From Planococcus halotolerans (GTDB taxonomy: Bacteria > Bacillota > Bacilli > Bacillales_A > Planococcaceae), in contig NZ_QLZR01000002.1 in assembly GCF_003289955.1 (NCBI RefSeq), positions 1-64,000 of the forward strand: DNA of 64,000 bases, in the 5' to 3' direction. The notes under the pieces are model-generated. The model saw only the letters and a list, made by a program, of their open reading frames with translations. It made no database searches and had not been told where the DNA came from. The position numbers and the translations under genes were made by a program. Positions 51,803 through 60,898 of the stretch are shown piece after piece (the stretch's first letter is position 1; every line of letters starts with the position of its first letter).

Positions 51803-52368
51803 TGGACTGCCTCCAGTAGACGGGGCGTGAGGACATAATCTGAAATGGGTTCAAGATGCGGATAGTTTCTCATATCACCGCGGTAAATCATTTCCATGCT
51901 GTCCGAGGAGAAGATATCCCGCGGCGTCATGAGGGCAGGCGGTTTTTCGGCCAGCCAGATATCTCCCGCAGCCAACGCTTCAGTAACGAATTGCGAACAG
52001 AAATAAGCGTTTTTACGGTTGAAATTATAGTTTAAGGCTACAGCGAATAGACCAGTGAAGTTGTATTTGAAAGAGTCCTTCTCCCGCTCCATTTTTTGGA
52101 CATAAGACCATATTCTGTCGTATTCCTGTTGCGTCATATCCAGTTTGCAGACAGCACAGTCCGCCCGCTGAAAAAGGTGGTCCCGCACATCTTCCTTCAC
52201 AAACCCGGCAATAAATGCGTTGTCCGTATCTTTTCGGCCAAAACTGTACATCTGGCTCAAGTCCTTTGTAAATGACAGCGATACATGGCTGAATGGATAC
52301 CGGGTGCAGTTTTTGATCATCTTGGCCAAATTGGTTTTGGTATCAGTGAACACAATATATATTTCCAT
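51799..52368 (-). CDS. Permuted papain-like cysteine hydrolase (YiiX/NlpC-like), putative
   Basis: 189 residues from ATG 52368, with AGGGGGA upstream; the longer frame to 52449 has no support. SHVSLSF (about 26-32) and YFCSQFVTEAL (about 124-134) give the His and Cys of a permuted NlpC/P60-like fold. No signal peptide, so it may act inside the cell, possibly on lipids or peptides. First gene of the operon with the MGDG synthase-like and DedA genes, which suggests a lipid link. Class assignment is moderate. Confidence 0.65.
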   Translation of the reverse strand: MEIYIVFTDTKTNLAKMIKNCTRYPFSHVSLSFTKDLSQMYSFGRKDTDNAFIAGFVKEDVRDHLFQRADCAVCKLDMTQQEYDRIWSYVQKMEREKDSFKYNFTGLFAVALNYNFNRKNAYFCSQFVTEALAAGDIWLAEKPPALMTPRDIFSSDSMEMIYRGDMRNYPHLEPISDYVLTPRLLEAVQ

Positions 52369-52645
52369 CTTTTCATCCCCCTTGCATACAGTCCGTTTTA
52401 TACAATGATTCCATAACCTCAGTTTATCTTTGTCTCTGTTAAACCACATCAGGCGCCGGGCCGCTTCCGAATGCGACCATAGGCTTAGAATCTATCGGGA
52501 CTTATTTCTCTTTATCTATTAAACGATTGAATCCATGTAAGGTTTCATACTTATATGTAATTTTCTGTTAGAATCTCTCCCTATTATAGACCTGATTGCT
52601 TAAAAAAGAATCAGAATATTTATTAAGATATTATTAATTTTCATA
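52369..52645. other. Gene-free stretch between two operons
   Basis: It should contain the promoter of the three-gene operon. No frame with a ribosome binding site, repeat or RNA structure was recognised. Confidence 0.35.
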
Positions 52646-52677
52646 GAAAAACCCGCTCTGTGGTGAGCGGGTTAAAA
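52646..52677 (-). terminator. Terminator of the glycerate kinase gene
   Basis: On the minus strand, AACCCGCTC-ACCACA-GAGCGGGTT is followed by TTTCTATG. Confidence 0.85.
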
Positions 52678-52723
52678 ATATCTGCAGGATAATGGAGAAA
52701 ATTCATGCTGTAAGCAGGTAATA

Positions 52724-53881
52724 TCAACCTTTGTTTCCTGCTTCTATTGTATTAGCTATCAGAAGGATCCTCATCAACCGTTTCGCTGACTCATAGAGGA
52801 GAGCTTCTCCGTTCTGCAGCGCTTCCTCTAGTGACATGGGGCCATCCACTATAGGCATGACAGCCTGTATGCCCTCCTGCTCAAGGGTTTCTACGCCCGG
52901 ACCGATGGAACCGGCAAATGCAATCACAGGTATCACTCTTTTCCCCGCAAGGCGCCCAATTCCTACAGGTACTTTGCCGAATAGGGATTGGCCGTCAATC
53001 CGCCCTTCACCGGTTAATATGAGATCCGCCCCTGCCAGCTGCTTTTCCAGCTGGAGCATTTCGACAATCAAATCCAGTCCATTGCGAAATTCAACCTCCA
53101 GAAATGTCTTCAACAAAAATCCAATCCCACCAGCAGCACCGCTGCCGGCTTCTGCGCTCATATCCCTGCCTGCAGTCTGTGCAGCTATTACAGAAAACTG
53201 CCGCATCCCTTCTTCAAAACTTTCCAGCTGATGTCTTTTCACCCCTTTTTGTGGACCGAAGACAGCAATCGCCCCCTCTTTTCCGAGAAGCGGGTTCGTG
53301 ACATCACTGGCAACGATAAATTTAATGGACGATAAGGCGGGGATTAATCCTGAGGTGTCAATGGATAAAATACGGTCCAGCCGTCCACCGATATGTGCAA
53401 TTTCTTTTTTATCGTGATCAAAGAATTTCAACCCAAGTGCCTGGAATAAACCGGTGCCCGCATCAACAGTCGCGCTTCCGCCAAGACCGAGCAGAATCGT
53501 TTTTGCCCCCCGCCCGATTGCGTCTTTTATCAGCTGTCCAGTGCCATAACTCGAAGCCGTTTCCGGATCCAGTTCCCCTGGTTTCAGCAGGGGCAATCCG
53601 GAAGCAGCCGCTGTTTCGATGATGGCGGTTTTTTCCCTGTCAATCCATCCGTAGACGGCATCGATATCCCGTCCAAGCGGATCCTGGACACGGCAGCTGA
53701 TTTTGTCTCCGTCTCTCCCGCGTAAAACCGCCTCCACTGTCCCTTCCCCGCCATCCGCCATGGGATATAGTGCTGTTTCGGCTTCGGGAATGATTTCATG
53801 TACTGCGCGATTTATGGCTGACGAAGCCTGCATACTGGTCATTGAACCTTTGAATGAATCAGGCGAAATAACTATTTTCAT
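52724..53881 (-). CDS. Glycerate kinase
   Basis: 385 residues of the GarK/GlxK family that phosphorylates glycerate. N-terminal MKIVISPDSFKGSMTS, then YPMADGGEGTVEA (about 47-59), GLGGSATVDAGTG (about 121-133), SDVTNPLLG and LTGEGRIDGQSLFGKVP (about 285-301) are family landmarks. ATG 53881 or the preceding ATG 53884 can serve, behind AGGAGG; the upstream frame to 53917 contains the ribosome binding site. Confidence 0.9.
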   Translation of the reverse strand: MKIVISPDSFKGSMTSMQASSAINRAVHEIIPEAETALYPMADGGEGTVEAVLRGRDGDKISCRVQDPLGRDIDAVYGWIDREKTAIIETAAASGLPLLKPGELDPETASSYGTGQLIKDAIGRGAKTILLGLGGSATVDAGTGLFQALGLKFFDHDKKEIAHIGGRLDRILSIDTSGLIPALSSIKFIVASDVTNPLLGKEGAIAVFGPQKGVKRHQLESFEEGMRQFSVIAAQTAGRDMSAEAGSGAAGGIGFLLKTFLEVEFRNGLDLIVEMLQLEKQLAGADLILTGEGRIDGQSLFGKVPVGIGRLAGKRVIPVIAFAGSIGPGVETLEQEGIQAVMPIVDGPMSLEEALQNGEALLYESAKRLMRILLIANTIEAGNKG

Positions 53882-53917
53882 CATTGGCCTCCTGCCTGCA
53901 ATAAGCGGATAAAACAA

Positions 53918-53953
53918 TAAAAGAGAAGACTTGCCTTATGGTAAGACAAGCCT
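53918..53953 (-). terminator. Terminator of the OsmC-family gene
   Basis: On the minus strand, CTTGTCTTA and TAAGGCAAG (one G-U pair) form the stem, followed by TCTTCTCTTTTATTG. It lies 24 bp beyond the TGA at 53977, i.e. at the end of the full-length frame, which supports the whole frame being one gene. Confidence 0.7.
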
Positions 53954-53976
53954 TCCCAAAATCTTTTTTCACCACA

Positions 53977-54447
53977 TCAATAACTTTCAATTTCCCATGA
54001 ATGCACAATTTCCACTGCCCCTTTTAAAGTTTGGGCAACCGGGCAGCCTCTGTCAAAAACTTTTAAAGCCCGTTCTGCAGCTTCTTCTTTGCCTGCAGGC
54101 ACCTTCACATGGTAATGGCAATCGATTTTGGTGATTTTCAAAACACCTTCCGGCGCTTCGATGGTACCTTGGACGTCTGCTTTGACTTTGTCTGGTGAAG
54201 TCGGTATTTGACGCGCTTCCAGCGCGCCTGATAATGTACCGACCAGTCAGCCGCCGGCAGCCGCTACAATATGGTCCAAAGTGGAAGGATATTCAGGATC
54301 TGTTTCAACTCCGTAAAAGTCACGGACTCCGCCGTGTACCCCGAACATGAGCGGCTCTTTAAAATCGCCGATATAGGCTTCCCGGATTTTATTGGCCGTA
54401 TCTTTCTGGATTATCGTTATTTTAGTCAGTTCAATAATTTCACTCAC
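53977..54447 (-). CDS. OsmC-family peroxiredoxin-like protein with in-frame TGA (candidate selenocysteine 67)
   Basis: The minus-strand frame from GTG 54447 runs 66 codons (ending STLDHIVAAAGG), meets TGA at 54247-54249, then stays open for 89 more codons (LVGTLSGALEARQIPTSPDK ... VFDRGCPVAQTLKGAVEI) to a TGA at 53977. The total of 156 residues is the normal OsmC length. The internal TGA stands exactly where OsmC/Ohr proteins carry the reactive peroxidatic Cys (compare AACF of Ohr), and the second conserved Cys (RGCPV) is intact. A GC-rich hairpin follows the TGA with an apical loop of GGA 26 nt away. Either the protein contains selenocysteine, or a Cys codon (TGC/TGT) has mutated to a stop. 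The terminator lies after the second stop. The cysteine desulfurase gene is just upstream. Expected role: reduction of organic hydroperoxides. Confidence 0.7.
54192..54246 (-). promoter_or_regulatory. Hairpin after the in-frame TGA, candidate bacterial SECIS
   Basis: In the mRNA directly after UGA, CUGGUCGGUA can pair with UACCG and ACCAG (5-nt bulge). The apical stem GGCGCGCU-GGA-AGCGCGUC has 8 bp including one G-U. The loop begins with G and starts 26 nt from the UGA. As I recall the published bacterial SECIS models (small loop with an early G, 16-37 nt from UGA), this fits. Confidence 0.5.
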
Positions 54448-54500
54448 GTATATCCACCGTCCTTTTTCTTAGAATACCAATTAACGGACTATTCCGCAAA

Positions 54501-55634
54501 TTAAAAGTGCATTTCTGAAATGTGCATCGAATTCTTAACAACCTCCAAAAAATTCAACAAATCTTTTACTTCTACTGAATTGTGGAAAGAGATCCGGATA
54601 AATTTCCGCGCCTCATCACTTTCAAATCCCATTGCGAGCATCGCAGACATCGCTTCACCTGCACCGATTTTGCAGGCAGTGCCAGTTGAAATCGCTATTT
54701 GATGCCGGTTGCATTCGAGCATCATCCACTGGCCCTCCACGTGAGGCAAAAGCAACCCCTGTATGAAAGGCGACTTATTATCGGAATTTCCGGCAAGTAA
54801 AACATCTGCGGGCAGATGTTCGGCCAAAAATGATTGAAGCATCTGCGCTTTCCTGTAACTTTCCGGCTGTTCGGCTGCCGCCAGTTTTGCGGCGATTGTG
54901 GCAGAGACAATTCCCGGGACATCGATTGTTCCTGCACGGAATCCGCCCTGATGCACGGTCCCTTCATAAACTGGCTGCCAGTGGATACTCGGATCTATGT
55001 AAACGATGCCGACACTTTTTGGTCCACCGATCTTATGTGCAGAGAAAACGGCAGAAGCAACTCCGCTGGCACTTAAATTGATCGGAATTTTTCCGAGTCC
55101 CTGAACCATATCCGAGTGGACCGGGACATTCCAGCGTTTGGCATACGCCGCACAATGTGCAACATCCTGGATGGCTCCCATCTCGGAATTGACCAGCTGC
55201 ATAATGACAAGTGCCGTATCTTCATTCACCGCAAGTTCAAATGCCCCCATGTCCAGATTTCCATTCTCATCCACCGGAAGAAATTCGACATGATAGCCTT
55301 CACTTTGCAGTTCATGCAGAACAGCCAGTACCGAGGCATGTTCCAGCGGTGTTGCGATAATTTTTTTGCAATGGTCCGAACGCCCTTTTAACAAGGAACG
55401 GATTGCCAATTGATTCCCCTCAGAAGCACTTCCGGTAAAATAAAATCCTTCCGGCCGTATATCCAATAATGTACCCCAGATCCGGCGGCAGGAATCCACA
55501 TATTCCGCTGCTTCCGTCCCTGCGTCATGGAGGCTTTGCGTATTGCCGAAAGCGCGTTCTGCTGTTTCCATATATGCCTGCAAGGCTTCTTTTCTCATCG
55601 GAACCGTTGCAGCAGCATCCAAATAACTTTTCAT
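54501..55634 (-). CDS. nifS: Cysteine desulfurase (NifS/NadS type)
   Basis: 377-residue PLP enzyme. The PLP lysine is in FSAHKIGGPKSVG (about 196-208), the substrate-binding region is HGTV-like GTVHQGGFRAGT (about 225-236), and the catalytic Cys lies in STGTACKIG (about 319-327). Divergent from nadBCA as in B. subtilis, where NifS supplies sulfur for the NadA iron-sulfur cluster. It is 54 bp upstream of the OsmC-family gene on the same strand. NifS-like enzymes can also release selenium from selenocysteine, which is relevant if that gene encodes a selenoprotein. Confidence 0.92.
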   Translation of the reverse strand: MKSYLDAAATVPMRKEALQAYMETAERAFGNTQSLHDAGTEAAEYVDSCRRIWGTLLDIRPEGFYFTGSASEGNQLAIRSLLKGRSDHCKKIIATPLEHASVLAVLHELQSEGYHVEFLPVDENGNLDMGAFELAVNEDTALVIMQLVNSEMGAIQDVAHCAAYAKRWNVPVHSDMVQGLGKIPINLSASGVASAVFSAHKIGGPKSVGIVYIDPSIHWQPVYEGTVHQGGFRAGTIDVPGIVSATIAAKLAAAEQPESYRKAQMLQSFLAEHLPADVLLAGNSDNKSPFIQGLLLPHVEGQWMMLECNRHQIAISTGTACKIGAGEAMSAMLAMGFESDEARKFIRISFHNSVEVKDLLNFLEVVKNSMHISEMHF

Positions 55635-55700
55635 ATTATCATCAAAATCCCTTCGAAAATCATTTTAGCCTTGTAATCACTGTATCTTTATGTCATTAAT

Positions 55701-55714
55701 AGTGTCAAGACACT
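55701..55714. promoter_or_regulatory. Candidate NiaR/YrxA (NAD repressor) operator
   Basis: AGTGTCAAGACACT, a 6+6 palindrome with 2-bp spacer, in the 100-bp gap between nifS and nadB. It resembles the TGTC/GACA motif that I recall for the NiaR niacin-responsive repressor, which controls these genes in Bacillus. Confidence 0.55.
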
Positions 55715-55734
55715 TGTAAAGAAGGTGTAAAGTT

Positions 55735-57300
55735 TTGTTTGATGTATGTATAATCGGCGGCGGAGCGGCGGGTTTGATGCTCGCTCACTCTTTGCCTTCC
55801 TCCTATAAAATTGCGGTATTAACAAAAGCTTCTCCGGAAAACGCAAATTCCAGCCTTGCTCAGGGCGGAATTGCAGCGAGCCTCCATCCTTCTGATTCTC
55901 CGGCAGCACATGCTTCAGATACGTTGACGGCGACAGCCGGACATTCCAATCCACAGCGGGTGGACATCCTGACCACCGAAGGAGCGTCCGTTCTCCGTCA
56001 GCTGATGGAAGAAGGCCTCCCCTATGACAAGGACGAAACCGGCCAACCTGCACTTGGCATCGAAGGAGCACACAGCACCCGGAGAATACTCCACTCCGGC
56101 GGCGATCAGACCGGTAAAATGCTTATGGCCTATTTAATGAAGAAAACCGAAGACAAGATCCGGTTATTTCATCATCACCAGGCGCTTGATCTTGTTATTG
56201 ACCAAGGGCAATGCCGCGGAGTAGTTGCCTGTGACGAAAGCGGCAGCAGAAAAGTGATATATGCCCGGCATACTGTCCTTGCAACTGGCGGCATAGGCGC
56301 TTTATACAGCCATACATCCAATTCCCCCGTTGCGGAAGGTGACGGGCTTTCGCTTGCCTACCGGGCTGGTGCCGTATTGGAAGATCTTGAATTTGTCCAA
56401 TTCCACCCCACTATTTTGACCATCGACGGCAAAGCCAAAGGACTCATTTCCGAAGCCGTCCGGGGTGAAGGTGCACTTTTGGTCAATATAGACGGAAAAG
56501 CCATCATGGAGAATATCCATCCGCTGAAAGAGCTTGCGCCTCGGGACATTGTCGCCCGTACCATCGAATGGCATTGGCAGGAAAAAGGAGCTGTATTTCT
56601 GGACGCACGCCATATCGATGGCTTCGGCCGTAAATTTCCGGCAATCCTGAAAAATTGCCTGGCTCATGGAATAGATCCTGCACTGGAAGGGATACCGGTT
56701 CGGCCGGGTGCTCATTTTCATATGGGCGGTGTTAAAACGGATGAGAATGGGGCAACTACTGTCAGGCAGCTCTATGCAATCGGTGAAATCGCATCGACGG
56801 GCGTCCACGGCGCAAACCGGCTGGCGAGCAACTCCCTGCTGGAAGCGATCGTATTCGCGAAACGGCTGGCTGACTTTTTAGTCGAACAAAGCGATGTGGG
56901 CACTGACATATCCCAAAATCAGGACCGGCGCTTGGAAACAGAAACGCTTCCTGCACCTTTCCGGATTCCCGACAGTGACTTGCTGCGGCTGAAAATGACC
57001 CATGCTGTCGGCATATTAAGAGACAAAGCGCAATTGAAAAAATTTATTGCCGACTTTCCCTTATTGCCCGTCGGCGATCTGCTCGAACTAAGCAACAGCG
57101 ATATCGGCGATTACCATAGAACGACTGCCAGTTTATTGATCGCGACTGCCGCTTTTATACGGGATGAAAGCCGCGGCGCCCATTTCAGGATGGATTTACC
57201 GCACCCATCGGCAGAATGGCAAGGAAAAGTGATTGGAATTTCATTGGATGGAATAGCGATCACCGACAGAAAAATTCACAGCAAGGAGACTGTACAATGA
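55735..57300 (+). CDS. nadB: L-aspartate oxidase
   Basis: 521 residues. FAD-binding dinucleotide fold at the N-terminus (FDVCIIGGGAAGLMLA), then ANSSLAQGGIAAS (about 41-53), HSTRRILHSGGDQTG (about 112-126) and GVHGANRLASNSLLEA (about 358-373), all NadB landmarks. It oxidises aspartate to iminosuccinate, the first step of de novo NAD synthesis. The start is TTG at 55735 with AAGGTG upstream. It overlaps nadC by four bases. Confidence 0.95.
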   Translation: MFDVCIIGGGAAGLMLAHSLPSSYKIAVLTKASPENANSSLAQGGIAASLHPSDSPAAHASDTLTATAGHSNPQRVDILTTEGASVLRQLMEEGLPYDKDETGQPALGIEGAHSTRRILHSGGDQTGKMLMAYLMKKTEDKIRLFHHHQALDLVIDQGQCRGVVACDESGSRKVIYARHTVLATGGIGALYSHTSNSPVAEGDGLSLAYRAGAVLEDLEFVQFHPTILTIDGKAKGLISEAVRGEGALLVNIDGKAIMENIHPLKELAPRDIVARTIEWHWQEKGAVFLDARHIDGFGRKFPAILKNCLAHGIDPALEGIPVRPGAHFHMGGVKTDENGATTVRQLYAIGEIASTGVHGANRLASNSLLEAIVFAKRLADFLVEQSDVGTDISQNQDRRLETETLPAPFRIPDSDLLRLKMTHAVGILRDKAQLKKFIADFPLLPVGDLLELSNSDIGDYHRTTASLLIATAAFIRDESRGAHFRMDLPHPSAEWQGKVIGISLDGIAITDRKIHSKETVQ

Positions 57301-58151
57301 ACAGATTAGTGGCAGAAAAAGCATTGAGAGACTTTTTAATCGAAGATATCGGGGAACGGGATGCTTCTTCGGTCATTTTTAATGACAGTGATACCGGCGA
57401 AGCAATCGTCCGGGCAAAAGCTGAAGGTGTTGTTGCAGGGCTGCAGCTTTTCGAATGGGGCTACCATCTTCTGGACACTTCCATAACGGTTGAACCGCTC
57501 AAACAGGACGGCGACCGGGTGATTGCCGGTGAAGCGATTGTCCGGATTACAGGCAAAGTGGCACCTATCCTGTCGGGCGAACGTGTTTTTCTTAATCTCG
57601 TGCAGCGCATGAGCGCCATCGCAACATTGACGAGAAATTGCGTGGATGCGCTTGGTGCATCCACTACCCGCATCGTCGATACGAGAAAAACGACACCCGG
57701 CCTCCGCATGTTCGAAAAATATGCGGTAAGAGCTGGCGGCGGATTTAACCACCGCAACGGGTTATACGATGCGGTCATGCTGAAAGACAATCACATCGCG
57801 GCAGCCGGTTCCATTACGGATGCAGTAAGAAAAGTGCGTTCGGCGCATGGCCATATGATGATGGTCGAAGTTGAAGTGGAAACAGAAGAACAATTAGTGG
57901 AAGCGATTGCTGCTTTGCCTGATGTCATCATGTTCGATAACCAAACGCCTGACACGATGAAGCGTTGGACGCAGCTAGTGCCGCCTGCCATCCGTACCGA
58001 AGCATCAGGAGGAATCGATTTGAAGAAACTTGCTGATTACAAAAACACTGGTGTTGATGTCATATCCATCGGCGCATTGACACATAGCGTCAGCAATCTC
58101 GATATGAGTATGAATTTAAGCGTTTCACAAAAGGAGGCTATTATACAATGA
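57297..58151 (+). CDS. nadC: Quinolinate phosphoribosyltransferase
   Basis: 284 residues. [11 protein letters not shown] (about 15-25), [20 protein letters not shown] (about 92-111), [10 protein letters not shown] (about 127-136), and the C-terminal EASGGIDL and [11 protein letters not shown] are family motifs. It converts quinolinate and PRPP to nicotinate mononucleotide. AAGGAG precedes the ATG at 57297; the frame open from 57216 lies inside nadB. ATGA overlaps at both ends couple it to nadB and nadA. Confidence 0.95.
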   Translation: MNRLVAEKALRDFLIEDIGERDASSVIFNDSDTGEAIVRAKAEGVVAGLQLFEWGYHLLDTSITVEPLKQDGDRVIAGEAIVRITGKVAPILSGERVFLNLVQRMSAIATLTRNCVDALGASTTRIVDTRKTTPGLRMFEKYAVRAGGGFNHRNGLYDAVMLKDNHIAAAGSITDAVRKVRSAHGHMMMVEVEVETEEQLVEAIAALPDVIMFDNQTPDTMKRWTQLVPPAIRTEASGGIDLKKLADYKNTGVDVISIGALTHSVSNLDMSMNLSVSQKEAIIQ

Positions 58152-59242
58152 CTTCATTATTGGATGAACTTCAATTGGCCGATGCCATGCCGCCAGAATA
58201 TCTGGCAGCGCCGACCAGCGAACTGCATGAACGGGCAGCCCGCGCAAGGAACATTCTTGGCGACCGATTATTTATTTTGGGCCACCATTACCAAAAAGAT
58301 GAAGTGATCCGCTATGCGGACGTAACAGGAGATTCTCTCCAGCTTTCACAAATCGCCGGCAGCCAGACCGCCGACTATATATTATTCTGCGGTGTCCATT
58401 TCATGGCGGAAACTGCGGATATTCTGACCACACCTGAACAGGCAGTCATCCTACCCGACATGCGGGCAGGCTGCTCAATGGCGGATATGGCCAATATTGA
58501 TCAGACCGAGCGGGCATGGCAGAAACTGCAGGAATATTTCGGTGATACGATTGTACCCCTGACTTATGTAAATTCAACCGCCGCCATCAAAGCTTTTGTC
58601 GGCAGAAATGGCGGTGCAACGGTCACTTCTTCCAATGCTGCGGAAATGGTGGAATGGGCTCTCGGACAAAAGCAGCGCATGCTGTTCCTTCCCGATCAGC
58701 ACCTTGGCAGGAACACAGCCGTAAAACTTGGAATTCCATTGGAGCAAATGGCAATATGGGATCCAGTCAAACAAAAACTTGAACTGCAATGCGAACTTGA
58801 AGACGTGCAGGTAATTCTTTGGAAAGGCCATTGTTCGGTACATATGAACTTTCTGCCGAAGCATGTGGAAATCCTGCGAGACAAAGAACCAGACCGCAAT
58901 ATCCTCGTCCACCCTGAATGCACCTATGAAGTCGTCAGCATCTCCGATTACGCCGGTTCGACGAAATACATCATTGATATGATCGAAGCTTCTGAACCCG
59001 GTTCCAAATGGGCGATCGGCACAGAAATGAACCTGGTGAACCGTCTCATCAAGGACTATCCGGACCGTGATATCGTTTCGCTTAACCCGTATATGTGCCC
59101 TTGCCTGACGATGAACCGCATCGATTTGCCTCATCTGACATGGGCGCTCGAAGAGTTGGTGGAAGGCAGAGTAATCAACAGGATCACAGTCGATCCAAAA
59201 ACCGCTGAAGAAGCGGTCATGGCTTTGGAGAAAATGCTGTAA
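58148..59242 (+). CDS. nadA: Quinolinate synthase A
   Basis: 364 residues. Joins iminosuccinate and dihydroxyacetone phosphate to quinolinate with a [4Fe-4S] cluster. Cluster Cys candidates are in AGCSMAD (about 108), KGHCSVH (about 230) and MCPCLTMN (about 317-319). [12 protein letters not shown] (about 42-53) and NSTAAIKA are also conserved. Last gene of nadBCA, behind AAAGGAGG, ended by a strong terminator. Confidence 0.95.
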   Translation: MTSLLDELQLADAMPPEYLAAPTSELHERAARARNILGDRLFILGHHYQKDEVIRYADVTGDSLQLSQIAGSQTADYILFCGVHFMAETADILTTPEQAVILPDMRAGCSMADMANIDQTERAWQKLQEYFGDTIVPLTYVNSTAAIKAFVGRNGGATVTSSNAAEMVEWALGQKQRMLFLPDQHLGRNTAVKLGIPLEQMAIWDPVKQKLELQCELEDVQVILWKGHCSVHMNFLPKHVEILRDKEPDRNILVHPECTYEVVSISDYAGSTKYIIDMIEASEPGSKWAIGTEMNLVNRLIKDYPDRDIVSLNPYMCPCLTMNRIDLPHLTWALEELVEGRVINRITVDPKTAEEAVMALEKML

Positions 59243-59264
59243 GAAAGAAAAAACGTATGCAACG

Positions 59265-59309
59265 AAAAAGCCCGGCCATCATGTTTCTGATGGCCGGGCT
59301 TTTCTTTTA
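59265..59309. terminator. Bidirectional terminator after nadA
   Basis: AAAAGCCCGGCCATC pairs with GATGGCCGGGCTTTT, with T-rich ends on both strands; it also serves the convergent small gene. Confidence 0.92.
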
Positions 59310-59311
59310 TT

Positions 59312-59509
59312 TTAATAGCTCAACGCTTTTTGATAAAGCCAGGTCTTCAAGTTTCCGATCGACGGGAAATGGACGGATTCACCGGTTGCCTTGTTTTCAG
59401 CTTTGATGATCACATCAAATTCATTGGGAGTAAATGACCAGCCTTCATTCATCAGAGTACGTGTCATTTTCACAATCATGCTTGAACCTTTGATCGATTC
59501 TGAACTCAT
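59312..59509 (-). CDS. Small conserved-looking hypothetical protein, 65 aa
   Basis: 65 residues from ATG 59509 with GAGGAG about ten bases upstream. Mixed charged and hydrophobic pattern (KMTRTLMNEGWSFTPNEFDV, then FPSIGNLKTWLYQKA) suggests a small folded soluble protein. No Cys. It ends at the nadA terminator. I do not recognise the family. Confidence 0.65.
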   Translation of the reverse strand: MSSESIKGSSMIVKMTRTLMNEGWSFTPNEFDVIIKAENKATGESVHFPSIGNLKTWLYQKALSY

Positions 59510-59792
59510 CGGTCTCAACTCCTCTTTAGGGATAAATTACACCCCTTTATTTTATTTTAAATTGAAAATAAATAAAAGTTTAATGATTTATACCTTTTTT
59601 CATCATTTTATAAACCTATATATGTTGAAGAAAGCATTTATGTTCAGCTAAGATATTCTTCTCGTTTGATGAAATTAGATTTAATTGAATGATATTTATA
59701 TTATGTAAACAACTATATAAACTTAAATCTTATATAAATATGTATAACTATTTAACTTTTAAGTAAAACTGCAGCTAGATAAAAAGCAGAGG

Positions 59793-60401
59793 TCAAAATT
59801 GATCCCTGCTTTGCTGCTCTTTACATATTGAATCGAGGTGGGTTTCGAGTATCTTTCTCAGCTTATCTGTCTTCGCTTCTGTTCCCTGCAGCATCAAATC
59901 CATAGCTAGTCCGTCCATCATCAAATACAGACGGTCAGTTTCCAGACTCAAATCTGTTTCTTTCTTCAATAGATTAAGCATGACAAGGTTCGACATAACG
60001 GATTTTACAGCCTGATAGACGCTGTCGCGGCTTCTGTCATAGCTTTTCTGCGAATAACTCGCATTCAGCTTGAAGATCAGCCGGGCTTCCGGCGCTGAAT
60101 CCCCTTCTCTTCCTTCCGGCAATAAGCCGATCAGCAGCCGCAGGATCTTTTCCCGGGGCAGCAAATCCGCCATGAACAGTTCTGAAGTTTTTTCCGCAAG
60201 GTTTGCATGCACCAGATCTTCTGTGTAAGCTAACAGCTCTTCCTGTGATGTGAAATAATAACGCAGCGCTCCCAGTGTGATTCCGGCCTCCTTCGCTATA
60301 TTCCTTACTGACGCGCCTCCCATACCCTCCTTCAATAGAATTTTCCATGCGGCATGTGCGATATCCAGCTTCTTGCTTTCATGATCTATAAGTTTTGGCA
60401 T
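59793..60401 (-). CDS. TetR-family transcriptional regulator
   Basis: 202 residues. TetR N-terminal helix-turn-helix at about 10-56 (AAWKILLKEGMGGASVRNIA, then GITLGALRYYFTSQEELL). The C-terminal helical ligand domain is unspecific. Two copies of a 16-bp operator-like dyad lie 41-98 bp upstream. No complete divergent gene is present, so it may control only itself or a distant gene. Confidence 0.88.
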   Translation of the reverse strand: MPKLIDHESKKLDIAHAAWKILLKEGMGGASVRNIAKEAGITLGALRYYFTSQEELLAYTEDLVHANLAEKTSELFMADLLPREKILRLLIGLLPEGREGDSAPEARLIFKLNASYSQKSYDRSRDSVYQAVKSVMSNLVMLNLLKKETDLSLETDRLYLMMDGLAMDLMLQGTEAKTDKLRKILETHLDSICKEQQSRDQF

Positions 60402-60440
60402 ACATCCATTTTATCAGAATACTTTTATTATTCAATAAAT

Positions 60441-60500
60441 ATGATACGGGTGTATTAAATAAATTCAATGCATAAAATCTAATTAATACACTTGTATCAT
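60441..60500. promoter_or_regulatory. Two inverted operator-like sites before the TetR gene
   Basis: TGATACGGGTGTATTA (60442-60457) and TAATACACTTGTATCA (60484-60499). Each is a partial dyad (TGATAC/GTATTA), and the two are inverted copies of one another with 2 mismatches in 16. Confidence 0.6.
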
Positions 60501-60688
60501 CAAATAGTTAATAACTTCGAAGCTTTGTGGATAACCCCATTTCCCTGTGGGTTACTGGATAACTGCTTTCCACTGGGATTACGGAAATTTAAAGCCGGAG
60601 CATCCTTATCATAAATATGATCATGCTGCTGAATATAACAACCAGGAAGATTGGCATGAATAAAACACCCAAACCTTCTGCAGCTCAT
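60500..60688 (-). CDS. Short hypothetical ORF, possibly a gene remnant
   Basis: 62 residues (starts MSCRRFGCFIHANLPGCYIQ). It begins by an ATGA overlap with the short frame before it and ends at the TetR operators. No family recognised. It may be the second half of a frameshifted gene formed with the 60685-60810 frame. Confidence 0.3.
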   Translation of the reverse strand: MSCRRFGCFIHANLPGCYIQQHDHIYDKDAPALNFRNPSGKQLSSNPQGNGVIHKASKLLTI

Positions 60689-60810
60689 TTGCCATTTGGA
60701 AGCCCTGGTAAAGCAGATATCTGATTAAAAGAACCGACTCGTTTTTCAGCATATTCAGCACATTCATCATCATTTGGCCATTTCGGTATTTTCATTGCAG
60801 GCTGCTTCAT
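60685..60810 (-). CDS. Short hypothetical ORF, 41 aa
   Basis: 41 residues (MKQPAMKIPKWPNDDECAEY ... LPGLPNGK) behind a GAGGGG ribosome binding site. Its composition looks coding rather than random. It shares an ATGA with the next frame. Either a small coupled pair or one frameshifted gene; I cannot tell. Confidence 0.35.
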   Translation of the reverse strand: MKQPAMKIPKWPNDDECAEYAEKRVGSFNQISALPGLPNGK

Positions 60811-60863
60811 CCCCCTCCCCTCTTCATTTATTTTACGGAAAAAACATCTAAAGTTTCACCAAT

Positions 60864-60898
60864 AGAAAAACCATTCCAAAAAGATTATTGGAATGGTC
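60864..60898 (-). terminator. Terminator of the serpin gene
   Basis: On the minus strand, ACCATTCCA and TGGAATGGT form the stem, followed by TTTTCTATTGG, 23 bp after the stop codon. Confidence 0.85.
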
